Positions 42,817 through 52,461 of a DNA stretch of 64,000 bases are shown piece after piece. Origin of the DNA: Thioflexithrix psekupsensis (GTDB lineage: Bacteria; Pseudomonadota; Gammaproteobacteria; Beggiatoales; Beggiatoaceae); NCBI RefSeq assembly GCF_002149925.1, contig NZ_MSLT01000018.1, positions 1 to 64,000 of the forward strand, in the 5' to 3' direction. Numbering within the stretch: the first letter of the stretch is position 1; every line of letters begins with the position of its first letter. A program made the position numbers and the translations under genes. The notes beneath the pieces are model-generated. The model worked only from the letters and a program-made list of their open reading frames with translations. It ran no database searches and was not told where the DNA came from.

Positions 42817-45632
42817 ACACTTTAAATTGGAAGTCTTATCTTGGCAAGGATGGTTTATTTATAAAAGCATTTAAACCTTTACGTGAACAGTTAAATCGAC
42901 AAGCCAATGAACTGGGTATTGAAAACTTAAATTGGTTGATTAAATCGGGTAAAGGTGGAGATGTTCCTTACCTTTATTACCATGATATTTCACTTTATCG
43001 TCACTGCATGGATGTGGCTACGGTGGCGTTTATGTTGTTTGTTCACGCATGGCAAAACAACAAAGCACCTCATCCCGAACAATCTAATCAATTTGTTGCG
43101 CCTGATGACGAAGCAACGGCTGAACAATTGGTGCGGACTCTTTTCGCCATCGCATTTATGCACGATGCAGATAAATATGTTGGTGCAGAATTGTCCAGTA
43201 GTCCAAATGAAAGACAATTGCAGCAATTACATGCGGATTTAGCCATAGAACAATGGGCAAATTTGAGTTTACCCCTCAGCTTAACGCTGGTGTCGATGGT
43301 CGAAACCACTCGTGGTAAAGGCACAGCGATAATGACGGGAGTTCGTCCCACTTTAAACCAATATTTTTTGGGAGAATTGGTGGGGTGGAGTGATGGGATT
43401 GTATCCGCAGGCAGTGAATTAGGGTACGCCGCTATTGTTGAAAGTTACAATAAACATTTAGCTGCGTTTAGTAAAAATTATGGCATTCCCATTACGTCGT
43501 TAAAACTGGTTTCATTTCAATATGACCCTGTTATTTTGGCTGAATTGCAAGATGTATTTATCAAGCATTTTTATGATCACAACTATTTTCCCTTAGTTTG
43601 CATTTTGGAAGGGAGAATTTTAAAGGTTAGTTTGCCTGAAAATTATCCATTATTGGATGTTTTTGATGAATTAAGAGATCGCTTATCTTTTCAGTTTCCC
43701 ACTATGGATCGCATTCAAAATACGGGCGAAGTTGTTTTGAGTTATGTTAAAACACCTGCCCATTTAATAAAAGCGGTGGGGGATTTTAAACAAGCAAAAG
43801 CTAAAAGCTATACGGGTCTTTTATCTATAAAATCTGTAGATAAAGCGACTGTAAAAACATTGATTAATCGCTGGATTAATGAATATGATTTGGTAGCCGC
43901 CCAAGAATCTGAAGGGGCTTTTATTCAAACTATTTTGCCCAGTCAACAAGAGCATGAAATTGAACTTTATGCGTTAGTTATTTCGGCTGCTTTGCGCGGC
44001 ATTGATCCTAAAACCAGTTTTTCAGAAAAACTGCTGAACCAAAGAACGCAACAATTATTGCAAAATTATCCTGAAATTGCAGTGAAATTGCAGGAAGAAT
44101 TGGGAGGCATTGAACTGTCGGATTTGCAAAAAGACACGCAACAAGCGGTCTTGGCTATGTTGGCTTCGGAACTGATTGATGATCAAGACGATTTAGAAGC
44201 CATGATTGCCGTTTGTCAAGGCGATTTTCCCGTTGATGAAGCCACAGATGAGGGGATAAATACCATTATTACCCAATTAACTGCACAATGTGGTTTAGCT
44301 CAACCTGCTGATAATGAATGGCTTTATGCGACTGCTCCCAAAGCAGGAACTTGTGTGATTTGCAGCGCACCCGCTGACACGGAAATTAGTCAAAAACTGA
44401 AAACCAATATTAAAACTTCTGCTTTTTATAATGGTATTGGACACCGCAAAAGTATTTGGTCACAAGCGGGAATTAATTATTTGTGTCCTGCTTGCATTAA
44501 ACAGCAGGAATTAACGCAACAACGTTATCCTAAATTAAGCGGAAAACCTTTGTTGGTTGCTACCCCCTTTCGTGGCTTAATTAGTGCCAATTTAGAAGAA
44601 GTGGGAGTAGAAAGTGTATTAAGTTCTTATGATGTTCATAAGAATTGGCAATATTTTCTACCTTGGAATATGGATTTAAATCATCGTTACCCGCTTAGTT
44701 TAGAAGAAGAACAAAGCGAATTTCAAGAGCAGGTAAAAGCCTTATATCGCTGGGCAAAATTCGCATTAATTACTGGAAATGCCACGCATTTATTTATTGC
44801 AGCACAGCGAGATTGTAAAGCCACTTTGTTGTTTGAACAAATGCCACCGTTGATTAATACATTGTTGTTAGATTTGGTGGTAAAAACAGAAGATATTGCT
44901 GCTTTACCTGCTGAGGTAAAAGCAAAATTACAACAACGCCAATTACTGGATAAATTAACACGACAATTGCCTTATGAGCAAAATACGTGGCGACGAAATC
45001 GGTTAATTGCTGTGGTTGAGCGGTTAAAATTATTTGTTGATTTGTTGGGATTTCATGAGGGTTTTCAGGCACTTTCCGCGATGACCGAATATGGTTGGTG
45101 GCCAGTGGCGTGGTTGGCGCAGCGAGAACCTGACAGTAGTCTCAAAAAGAAGTCGTTAAAATTTATGTTAGACATTGCACAGGAGCAATACCCTATGACA
45201 AATTCCACACTCACCACACTCGCCGAAAGCGCGGCGGCTATTCAACGTTATCCCGGTTGGGAGGCTTCCAATAGCGATAAACGTTTTTGTTTAACGCTGG
45301 CGTTAGAACAATATGAAATTGGTGTTAATCATCAATTGGATAAAGAAACGATTGTCGCTGCCATTGCAGGTGTATTGGCTGATACTTTATTACGACGGGA
45401 AATGCACACGGGCGGAAATAGCCAATTTCCTGCACGTTGTCAGGCATTTGGCGAGATTTTTTATGATTTTGTCACCCAGTTTTCTATGCAGAAAGTGATA
45501 GACCCACGTTTTCAACGTTTTTTGTTAGCCGCTTATGCGCATTTGTTTATGCAAACCAGTTTGGCACACAGCAAAGCCAATAAAGAAAAATATGCTAATT
45601 CTCAAGCAGAATTGATTTCAACTGAAAATTGA
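42813..45632 (+). CDS. cas10d: Cas10d (Csc3), large subunit of type I-D Cascade
   Basis: This 939-residue signature protein of type I-D has an N-terminal HD nuclease domain with an early His in YRHCMDVA (64) and AFMHDADKY (HD at 117-118). A zinc-binding pair CVIC (about 513) and CPAC (about 557) marks the Cas10-like middle. In type I-D the HD nuclease sits here and not on Cas3. The start at 42813 overlaps the cas6 stop; an earlier in-frame ATG at 42753 lies inside cas6. The last 170 residues are helical and probably contact the displaced strand or the Cas11-like subunit. Confidence 0.92.
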   Translation: MNTLNWKSYLGKDGLFIKAFKPLREQLNRQANELGIENLNWLIKSGKGGDVPYLYYHDISLYRHCMDVATVAFMLFVHAWQNNKAPHPEQSNQFVAPDDEATAEQLVRTLFAIAFMHDADKYVGAELSSSPNERQLQQLHADLAIEQWANLSLPLSLTLVSMVETTRGKGTAIMTGVRPTLNQYFLGELVGWSDGIVSAGSELGYAAIVESYNKHLAAFSKNYGIPITSLKLVSFQYDPVILAELQDVFIKHFYDHNYFPLVCILEGRILKVSLPENYPLLDVFDELRDRLSFQFPTMDRIQNTGEVVLSYVKTPAHLIKAVGDFKQAKAKSYTGLLSIKSVDKATVKTLINRWINEYDLVAAQESEGAFIQTILPSQQEHEIELYALVISAALRGIDPKTSFSEKLLNQRTQQLLQNYPEIAVKLQEELGGIELSDLQKDTQQAVLAMLASELIDDQDDLEAMIAVCQGDFPVDEATDEGINTIITQLTAQCGLAQPADNEWLYATAPKAGTCVICSAPADTEISQKLKTNIKTSAFYNGIGHRKSIWSQAGINYLCPACIKQQELTQQRYPKLSGKPLLVATPFRGLISANLEEVGVESVLSSYDVHKNWQYFLPWNMDLNHRYPLSLEEEQSEFQEQVKALYRWAKFALITGNATHLFIAAQRDCKATLLFEQMPPLINTLLLDLVVKTEDIAALPAEVKAKLQQRQLLDKLTRQLPYEQNTWRRNRLIAVVERLKLFVDLLGFHEGFQALSAMTEYGWWPVAWLAQREPDSSLKKKSLKFMLDIAQEQYPMTNSTLTTLAESAAAIQRYPGWEASNSDKRFCLTLALEQYEIGVNHQLDKETIVAAIAGVLADTLLRREMHTGGNSQFPARCQAFGEIFYDFVTQFSMQKVIDPRFQRFLLAAYAHLFMQTSLAHSKANKEKYANSQAELISTEN

Positions 45633-45671
45633 GATTAATGAGTGCTTTTTATTTTCTCAAAGGAGCTTTTA

Positions 45672-46712
45672 ATGAAGACTTTACTTGAACAATTACCCAA
45701 AGAAATCGTATTTACATACGAATATGGTAAAGATGATTTTTCTATTCCTCGTTTACCCGAAGCACAATGTATTGTGATTCCTGTTGTTAGAGAGGTGATT
45801 GCGCCCATTTTAATTCGTAACAATGATACAGAAAGTATCACTGATATTTTGGCCGCTGGACAACGGCGAGTACGTATGATTGCCTCGAAAACGAAAGGGG
45901 TTGAGCGGCGACGCGCCGATCAAATTCTGCGAATTTTGGGGACAGGCGGAAAAATGGCCGCCAATAAGGGTTATATCCGCAAAGAACGTCAAGTGGGCGA
46001 TGTATTTGATTTAAGCACTTATGTCTTTGGCTACTCGGCAAATGCCAATTTGGGAGGAGGGAAAGATACGATTTGTTCGGTGCATTCTGCTGTTTTGTAC
46101 AGTGATGCCTTGTCGATTCAAGCGATTAGTGAATTGACCGATAACGTATTTCGACAAGGTGGGATTTCAGAAGAATTTGTCACTTTCGACGCAGAGGACA
46201 AAACCACTTCTCCTAAGATTTTTAAAACCCATGCTGTTTTACCGCCTGCACTTTTAGTGCAAACGTTGGTGATGACGGGAAATCGAATGACTTGTGAGGC
46301 GTTGAATCACTTATTGCTGTCGATTGGTCTTTCAGGGGCTTATGGCGGTGCAACGGCGACAACAGGCACGAATCTAAAAACGCATTTGTGCGGGATTTAT
46401 TGGGGAAAATTGGAACGCCCCGTTAATGCACCAGAGGAGATTTTGAAAGCCATTGGTCAACCCACGACACCTCATGAAGCCGTTGAAAAGATTGAACAAT
46501 TGATGCGCGATCCAGAGCAGGGTTATCCGTTTAGTGCGGCTACTGAACAGTTGTCTTCTGCTGCTTATTTGCAGAATTATGTCAAGGAATTGATACATCA
46601 ATTTGAAACTGATCAGCCTGAGTTAAAAGCTGCCTATCAGAAAGCGGAAGCGCAAATGCGTGAGTTATTTAACGCATGGTTTACAAAACCCGATAAAGCA
46701 AAGAAAAAGTGA
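45672..46712 (+). CDS. csc2: Csc2 (Cas7), backbone subunit of type I-D Cascade
   Basis: The 346-residue RAMP protein forms the filament that binds the crRNA guide. AAAGGAG precedes the ATG at 45672, which is preferred over 45642. Family features include RVRMIASKTKGVERRRADQILRILGTGGKMAANKGYIRK near residues 56-100 (thumb/palm region) and GNRMTCEALNHLLLSIGLSGAYGGATATTGTNLKTHLCGIYWG. The guide match described upstream depends on this subunit's six-base spacing. Confidence 0.9.
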   Translation: MKTLLEQLPKEIVFTYEYGKDDFSIPRLPEAQCIVIPVVREVIAPILIRNNDTESITDILAAGQRRVRMIASKTKGVERRRADQILRILGTGGKMAANKGYIRKERQVGDVFDLSTYVFGYSANANLGGGKDTICSVHSAVLYSDALSIQAISELTDNVFRQGGISEEFVTFDAEDKTTSPKIFKTHAVLPPALLVQTLVMTGNRMTCEALNHLLLSIGLSGAYGGATATTGTNLKTHLCGIYWGKLERPVNAPEEILKAIGQPTTPHEAVEKIEQLMRDPEQGYPFSAATEQLSSAAYLQNYVKELIHQFETDQPELKAAYQKAEAQMRELFNAWFTKPDKAKKK

Positions 46713-46721
46713 GGCTAACCC

Positions 46722-47384
46722 ATGAACTTGTCAGAGAGTAGCGTCATTGGTTTAACGGCAAGAGTGCTTACTCCGTTTTATTATCATGGTTTGTATGTGA
46801 GCGATGGCAGTGCCACTTATGCTGGGGTTATTACGGATACGGCGTTGATGTTTGCGTTGGCGGCGGCTTTTAGTTCACGTTATCGCGTTTTGCGTACTAA
46901 GGGAGATACTCGCTATCGACAAGACATTGCCAGTTTGCCTTGGCGGGCTTCTTTGCTGATGGGAACGCATACACAAGCTCTCGCGCCTGTGCGCCATACC
47001 ACAGATATTACACGAGAAGGAGGATACACAGAGCGTTTTCGACGTAGCACTGGATCGGGTAATTATAAAACGACTTTTTTAGTGCATGAAATTGCCGCAG
47101 GCTCTGAATATGAAGGTATTATAGTGGGTATTGATCCATTTAAAGCCATTCCTTTTTCAAGCGCAAAAAAATTAGTTATTAGAGTGGGTGCTGGACGTTT
47201 AGGATTATTGGAATTAACGCCTAATCCTACACTCAAACAGGTGCGTTTAAATGTGGCAACGGCTCGCTTATTTGGTTCTGATGAAAAACAGTTATCAGAA
47301 GATTATCGTGTGTTAGATACGATTCGAGTGAGTCATTCGTTAAGTCTGGATCAAGCTAAGTCAATTTTATTGAATTGGCATTGA
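46722..47384 (+). CDS. csc1: Csc1 (Cas5), type I-D Cascade subunit holding the 5' handle
   Basis: The 220-residue protein has the Csc1 pattern: an N-terminal RAMP strand (SVIGLTARVLTPFYYHGLYVSDGSATYAGVITDTALMFALAAAF), a DIASLPWRASLLMGTHTQALAPVRHTTDITREGGY segment, and a C-terminal RVGAGRLGLLELTPN. It caps the Cascade at the 5' handle end and takes part in PAM recognition. It is 9 bases after csc2. Confidence 0.9.
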   Translation: MNLSESSVIGLTARVLTPFYYHGLYVSDGSATYAGVITDTALMFALAAAFSSRYRVLRTKGDTRYRQDIASLPWRASLLMGTHTQALAPVRHTTDITREGGYTERFRRSTGSGNYKTTFLVHEIAAGSEYEGIIVGIDPFKAIPFSSAKKLVIRVGAGRLGLLELTPNPTLKQVRLNVATARLFGSDEKQLSEDYRVLDTIRVSHSLSLDQAKSILLNWH

Positions 47385-47450
47385 GTTAAATTTTATTTTA
47401 ATATCAGGGATAATTTTTAAGAAATTATCCCTTTTTTTGAGGAGAAAAAG

Positions 47451-49361
47451 ATGTTTAGAATTAAGGCGCATGGTGTTAAGCATTCGGAAAAATCTTTGTC
47501 TTATGCGCAGACAGAATTATTAAATTCTACTATGCCAATTCGGGTATGTGGTGCGCCGACGGGATCGGGTAAAACTTATGCTTTTTTTGAGGCAGTGAAA
47601 CAAGGGCAATTGGTGTTTTTTGTTGTGCCAACTCAAGCCTTAGCCAGAGATATTAAAAACACGGCCATTTCTGTATTGGGTAATGAGAATCAAGTGAAAA
47701 TTTGGGATTATGAGCAAACCAAATTTGCTTTAGAACAAGGGGAAAAACCTTGGTTATTACGAGAAGAAGAATTAAAAACGCTAAAGCGACAGGGTGGCAT
47801 GATTGTGGCGACTTTAGAGTCTTTGGCTAAATTGATTCTCGGTAAAGACCCAAAATTTCAATATTCTCATTTGGATATTAAGACGTTATTGTGGTTTTGT
47901 GATCATTTGGTTTTTGATGAAGCTCATACTTTAAATGAACGGGCTTTTGGTTTGATTTATTTGATGATGGTTTTAGTGACACATTTGCATCGTGAAAATC
48001 TACAAGGTCATTTTCTTAAATTAAGTTTATTGTCAGCAACGCATAGTAATTTATTTAGCGAATTGTTAGACAGTCAAGATTTACCTCAAGAATCTTTTAT
48101 TCAATTTGATGAACAAGTGATTGAAGAAGGATTTGATCGGGCTTTGCATGGTGATGTGATAGTGCATTATTGTAAAACTCCTATTTTGGAAACGATACAT
48201 GATTATGCTCCTGAATTAATCCGTCAATTATCTCCTGAAACGGCTTTGTTATTGGTTTATGATTCTATGGCACAATTTGCTCGTGATGAGTCTAATTTAG
48301 CGCATTTTTTTAAAACACAGGGCATTAGAGCTGATGAAGTTATTTTAATTAATGGACAAGATAAACAGTCTTCACATTCTTTTGGTGGAACTGGGTTTGA
48401 AGCAGGGTTATTTCCTGCGGCAAAGCATCGCGTTATTATTGGAACTTCGGCGGTGGAAATGGGGGTTAATTTTAAGGTGAATTGTGCCATTATTGAATCG
48501 GGTTTTGATGCAGCAGGTTTATTGCAGCGAATCGGGCGAGTTGCTCGCGGAGAAAAGGAGGGAGTGGTTTATGTTTGTCTTTCAAGTGTGGCGAAAATTG
48601 GGGATACACTTCGACATGTAAAGAAATTAGAGCCTCTGGCAAATTCGCAAGAAAGTTATACTATTGAGCAAGTAAGACAGAAGATGGCGGATAAAAAAGG
48701 GCATCTCAAGGTGTTTGATTTGAAAAAAGCAAAGTATTTGGGTGGGGCTTTTTGGTCGGTTTTATCACGGGGAGAGGGACGTTATTTGATGAAGGATGCG
48801 GTTTTACCTGCGTTTGATTCGTTGATTGCACATAAGACAGATGGAAAAGAAAAACTTCCAGCTCCTTGCGATTTTTTGAATTATTTGCACCAATTGGGGC
48901 AGAAAAATGATTGGAATGGACGATCTTATTTTGAGGCTTGGCTTGCTGCGGTGGATAAGGCTTTGTGCGATGTCAGGGGATTTACACCCACTTTGAAAGT
49001 CAGCTTTAACGGTAAATTATTTGAATATAATGCGGATTGGGTTTTGTCTCGTTTGGAATCTGCTGATTTGGTTGATGAAGATGGTCGGCATATTTATACA
49101 GGAAATCGATCTGATTATCTGCGGGAAAAGGCTGAGAAGATTAATTTTTCTGTGCTAAATCCTTTTGGCTCATCTTTTACAATCAGTGAGACACATTTTT
49201 CAAATGTGTTAAATCCATATTTGTCAAAATTGGAAAAATTGGAAGCCAAATACGGTAAAAATCCTGTTTTTAAATCAGCCATTCTGTTTATTCGATTAAC
49301 GGGCTTGGTGGTGCGCGATGAACAAATGGATTCTTTGGAAAAATCAGGTGGAATTATTTAA
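47451..49361 (+). CDS. cas3: Cas3 helicase of type I-D (no HD domain)
   Basis: The 636-residue superfamily 2 helicase unwinds the target after Cascade binding. Walker A is GAPTGSGKT (34-42), the DEAH box is VFDEAH (about 153-158), motif III SAT follows, and motif VI is QRIGRVARG (about 358). No HD nuclease precedes the helicase, as expected for type I-D where Cas10d carries it. It stands after csc1 and not at the operon head. AGGAG-like sequence precedes the ATG. Confidence 0.9.
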   Translation: MFRIKAHGVKHSEKSLSYAQTELLNSTMPIRVCGAPTGSGKTYAFFEAVKQGQLVFFVVPTQALARDIKNTAISVLGNENQVKIWDYEQTKFALEQGEKPWLLREEELKTLKRQGGMIVATLESLAKLILGKDPKFQYSHLDIKTLLWFCDHLVFDEAHTLNERAFGLIYLMMVLVTHLHRENLQGHFLKLSLLSATHSNLFSELLDSQDLPQESFIQFDEQVIEEGFDRALHGDVIVHYCKTPILETIHDYAPELIRQLSPETALLLVYDSMAQFARDESNLAHFFKTQGIRADEVILINGQDKQSSHSFGGTGFEAGLFPAAKHRVIIGTSAVEMGVNFKVNCAIIESGFDAAGLLQRIGRVARGEKEGVVYVCLSSVAKIGDTLRHVKKLEPLANSQESYTIEQVRQKMADKKGHLKVFDLKKAKYLGGAFWSVLSRGEGRYLMKDAVLPAFDSLIAHKTDGKEKLPAPCDFLNYLHQLGQKNDWNGRSYFEAWLAAVDKALCDVRGFTPTLKVSFNGKLFEYNADWVLSRLESADLVDEDGRHIYTGNRSDYLREKAEKINFSVLNPFGSSFTISETHFSNVLNPYLSKLEKLEAKYGKNPVFKSAILFIRLTGLVVRDEQMDSLEKSGGII

Positions 49362-49378
49362 TTTTTTAGTAGGTTATT

Positions 49379-49939
49379 ATGCTTCTCCTTCAAGTCAGTG
49401 AATTACTAGCCGAAGCGGAGGCGTTGAATGTACACGGTTTGATGTTTCAGCATATTGCATTGTGTGAGACGCGGGCGTGGTTGCATTATTATCGCATTGA
49501 TTGCGCTCATTTGAATCGACATATTCAGGCCGGTATTTTGTTGCATGAAACCGCTTATGAGGGAGAAGCCAGTCAGCCATTTTGGGGGTTTGGTATTCAT
49601 CCCGATTGTCTCGATAACGATAAGCGTGAAGTCAGTGAGGTGAAAAAAAGTAAGTCTCATGAGTCTGCCAGTATCGCTCAATTGCGTTTTTATTTGGCTG
49701 TGCTTGTCCATACGACGCAACAGGAATGGTCTGGAGTTTTGCGTTATCCCAAGTCCCGACGCATTAAACGGATCGTGTTTGATGTCGATGCACAAACGGC
49801 TTTTATTCAGGATTTTGAACGCATTAAGCAGGTGATCGCTTGTTTTTCTCCTCCCGCTAAAATCGAGCAGCCATTGTGTCAAAACTGTTCTTATCGCATC
49901 GTATGTTGGCAGAAAAGTACGGAAGATTGGGATTATTAA
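49379..49939 (+). CDS. cas4: Cas4 exonuclease for spacer processing
   Basis: The 186-residue RecB-like nuclease has four iron-sulfur cysteines, one early (C29 in ALCETRAWLHY) and three at the end (C167, C170, C176 in CQNCSYRIVC). The nuclease core contains FWGFGIHPDC and a VSEVKKSKSH segment with the EVKxS catalytic motif. Cas4 trims prespacers and selects the PAM with Cas1-Cas2. It lies 16 bases before cas1. Confidence 0.9.
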   Translation: MLLLQVSELLAEAEALNVHGLMFQHIALCETRAWLHYYRIDCAHLNRHIQAGILLHETAYEGEASQPFWGFGIHPDCLDNDKREVSEVKKSKSHESASIAQLRFYLAVLVHTTQQEWSGVLRYPKSRRIKRIVFDVDAQTAFIQDFERIKQVIACFSPPAKIEQPLCQNCSYRIVCWQKSTEDWDY

Positions 49940-49954
49940 TTTCACGGAAATATA

Positions 49955-50935
49955 ATGGAAACGCTTTATTTGCTCTCTGATACGCGCTTGAGTCGGCGTG
50001 ATAATACGTTACAGGTGACCCCCAAAGAAGGTAAACCCCGTCGCTTTCCTGTGGAAACGCTGAAGCATGTCGTGGTGTTGGGAAGTATGCAGTTTAATAC
50101 GGAATTGGCGAGTTTTTTGGGAAAAAATGGGGTTCGGTTGTCTTTTCATGATTTTTATGGTTATTTTTCGGGATCGCTTGAGGCGGCGAATCCGCATCAG
50201 TCGGGCGCAGTTCATTTGGGACAGGCACGGATTATTTTGGATGAAACGACTCGTTTGGCGTTGGCGCGGTGTATTTTGAACGGTGGGCTGCATAATTTGG
50301 CCGCGAATTTACGTTATTACTGTTATCGGGATCGACCTGATTTGAAACCTATTTTGGAACAAATGCAACGGCATCAAGAGAATTTGCTACAAGCCAATTC
50401 GATAGAGCAGTTGATGGGTTGTGAAGGGATGACGCGTCAAGTTTATTATTCGGGATGGCAGTTGATTAATCCTGAGTTGACTATTGTGAGACGAACTCGA
50501 CGGCCGCCTACCGATAGAATTAATGCACTGATTTCATTTTGTAATGGGCTTGTTTATAGTGCGTGTAAGCATGAGTTGTCGAAAACACATTTGGACCCAA
50601 CGTTGAGTTTTGTTCATGCGCCCACTCAGGCTCGTGCTTCGTTGGCTTTGGATTTGGCTGAGGTGTTTAAGCCTGTTTTGGCAGATCGTTTGATTTTTAC
50701 GTTGGTGAATCAACGGATGTTGAAAGATGAGGATTTTACGGAATCTCCAGGATTTTGCCATTTGAGCGAGTCAGGACGACGCATTGTTGTTGAGGCATTT
50801 CGGGAGAAAATGGATAAGGTGTCTTTGGCTGATGATGTCCGTGGTTATCGGACGCTTATTTTACGGGAAGCCTTTCGTTTACAATCTCATGTTCTGGGTT
50901 TGACCGATTATCAGCCGTTTTTACATAAGGTATAG
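49955..50935 (+). CDS. cas1: Cas1 integrase
   Basis: The 326-residue protein of the type I-D/III-like group has the metal-binding triad E157 (GCEGMTR), H221 (FVHAPTQ) and D233 (ALDLAEVFKP). It integrates new spacers at the leader end with Cas2. The N-terminal start METLYLLSDTRLSRRDNTL is typical. It is complete, and cas2 follows after five bases, so the locus should be able to acquire spacers. Confidence 0.96.
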   Translation: METLYLLSDTRLSRRDNTLQVTPKEGKPRRFPVETLKHVVVLGSMQFNTELASFLGKNGVRLSFHDFYGYFSGSLEAANPHQSGAVHLGQARIILDETTRLALARCILNGGLHNLAANLRYYCYRDRPDLKPILEQMQRHQENLLQANSIEQLMGCEGMTRQVYYSGWQLINPELTIVRRTRRPPTDRINALISFCNGLVYSACKHELSKTHLDPTLSFVHAPTQARASLALDLAEVFKPVLADRLIFTLVNQRMLKDEDFTESPGFCHLSESGRRIVVEAFREKMDKVSLADDVRGYRTLILREAFRLQSHVLGLTDYQPFLHKV

Positions 50936-50940
50936 ATTGT

Positions 50941-51219
50941 ATGTATGTGGTTGTTTTTTATGATGTTCCTGCCAAACGAACCCGTTTGTTCTATAAATTA
51001 CTGGCTCGCTATCTCCACTGGCGACAGAATAGTGTGTTTTGTGGTGATTTGACGGAAGCGACTTATAAGCGTTTACGTCGTGAACTGGCTGAATTATCTG
51101 AAGATGATGATCGATTGGCTTTTGTCTCTACAGAGAATCGACACAATGTGACGGTGGAATTCGTGGAACATCAAAAATCCCGACTCGATGACGGTCATCA
51201 GGGGAGTGAGGTTTTGTAA
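50941..51219 (+). CDS. cas2: Cas2, structural partner of Cas1
   Basis: The 92-residue ferredoxin-fold protein begins MYVVVFYDVPAKRTRLFYKLLARYLHWRQNSVFCGDLTEA, with the conserved Asp in YDVP. It bridges two Cas1 dimers during spacer integration. The leader and array begin directly after it. Confidence 0.95.
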   Translation: MYVVVFYDVPAKRTRLFYKLLARYLHWRQNSVFCGDLTEATYKRLRRELAELSEDDDRLAFVSTENRHNVTVEFVEHQKSRLDDGHQGSEVL

Positions 51220-51444
51220 TATTTTTTGGCATAACATTTTATTTTTGGTTTAAGCAAACTCGTTTTGTTGACTTTTTGAGAGGAATATGGGAGGATAGTC
51301 CCAACTTCGACCTCCGTTTACGCCAAAACCCTAGGGGGTCGAAGTTGAAAGGAGTTATACGGTCTATGAAGAATCAACAACTTACGTTGTATATCAGTGA
51401 TACGCCACTTAGTCGTAACGCCGCCAAACCGCATAACTCAGAGG
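51220..51444 (+). promoter_or_regulatory. CRISPR leader with an 11-bp inverted repeat
   Basis: The 225 bases between cas2 and the first repeat are AT-rich at the start. CAACTTCGACC (51302-51312) pairs perfectly with GGTCGAAGTTG (51337-51347), with a CCTCC...GGGG core that may extend the stem. The terminal mutated repeat at the far end of the array shows that this is the leader side. Confidence 0.75.
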
Positions 51445-52093
51445 GTTTCAATTTCCCGTTTGGGGTAGAAAGTAAAAATTGTAGTGCATCACTGAAGGTA
51501 TAAGAGGCGTTTCAATTTCCCGTTTGGGGTAGAAAGATGAAGCATCATCATCCTTATTTAATGCCTCTATTAGTTTCAATTTCCCGTTTGGGGTAGAAAG
51601 ACCGCATCAGCTTTTTCAATTTTATTGATATTTTGTTTCAATTTCCCGTTTGGGGTAGAAAGAGGCATCGATACCAAGTAAAGCGGCAAAAAAGGAATGT
51701 TTCAATTTCCCGTTTGGGGTAGAAAGCTTGCCTATCAGTGTAATTTCTTCGCCAAACTGGTAGTTTCAATTTCCCGTTTGGGGTAGAAAGTTGTTCCTGA
51801 TTACACGACAAAATCCCCTGAATCTCGTTTCAATTTCCCGTTTGGGGTAGAAAGTGCGCTTGGTGCGGTATGAAAAGAAACAATAATATCGTTTCAATTT
51901 CCCGTTTGGGGTAGAAAGTAATGTAATCAGAAATCATTTTGCGAAAGGACATAAGTTTCAATTTCCCGTTTGGGGTAGAAAGATTCCAAGCGGTTTTAAC
52001 CATTTCTTTGGGCTTAGTTTCAATTTCCCATTTGGGGTAGAAAGATGCCCGTACTTTCGATTTAGACCCGCTTATCTTTTGTTTCAATTTCCC
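51445..52093 (+). CRISPR. Type I-D CRISPR array: ten repeats plus a truncated one, ten spacers
   Basis: A 28-base repeat, GTTTCAATTTCCCGTTTGGG followed by GTAGAAAG, starts at 51445, 51509, 51573, 51635, 51699, 51763, 51827, 51891, 51955 and 52017. Spacers are 36 bases except the third and ninth (34). The tenth repeat has G to A at position 14, in the hairpin loop, and the repeat at 52081 keeps only the first 13 bases; such decay marks the leader-distal end. The repeat folds as a short CCC-GTTT-GGG hairpin, so Cas6 should cut before GTAGAAAG. I saw no spacer matching elsewhere in this window. Confidence 0.97.
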
Positions 52094-52461
52094 TTGTTGA
52101 ACGTCTTAATTGCACTCTCAGACAGCGTATTTCTCGCTTAGTCAGAGAAACGCTATCCTTCTCTAAAAAATTAGAAAATCATAATTCACCATGATAACGA
52201 ATCGTTAGATTTGGGATAATTTTATTCATATCACTACTTGGCTAGGACTACCAAACTCATGGTCAAGGCGGTTCTTTTGCTGCCTCGGCATGTGGGAACG
52301 AGCAAACACGGAAAATGATTGACATAAAAAGTTTTTTTTCACATACTTTTGCCAATTAGTATTATTTTGAAAACAATAAGTTATGTATTGATGTTTTTTT
52401 TACGGGTTGTTGGCCATATTGTTTTGCTTTACTTTATATTCATTCATGGGTTGGATTCACA
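52094..52461. other. Intergenic region after the CRISPR array
   Basis: An imperfect hairpin (AGCGTATTTCTC from 52124 with GAGAAACGCT to 52154) may end array transcription. A TGTGGGAACGAG half-palindrome lies near 52290. The rest is AT-rich and must contain the promoter of the next gene; I see no gene in it. Confidence 0.45.

Noticed and set aside
51276-51503. A 75-codon frame running from the leader into the array
   Set aside because: It covers the leader stem and the first CRISPR repeat and spacer; it is a chance frame.
51830-52087. A minus-strand frame with repeated sequence inside the array
   Set aside because: Its repetition is that of the CRISPR repeats.
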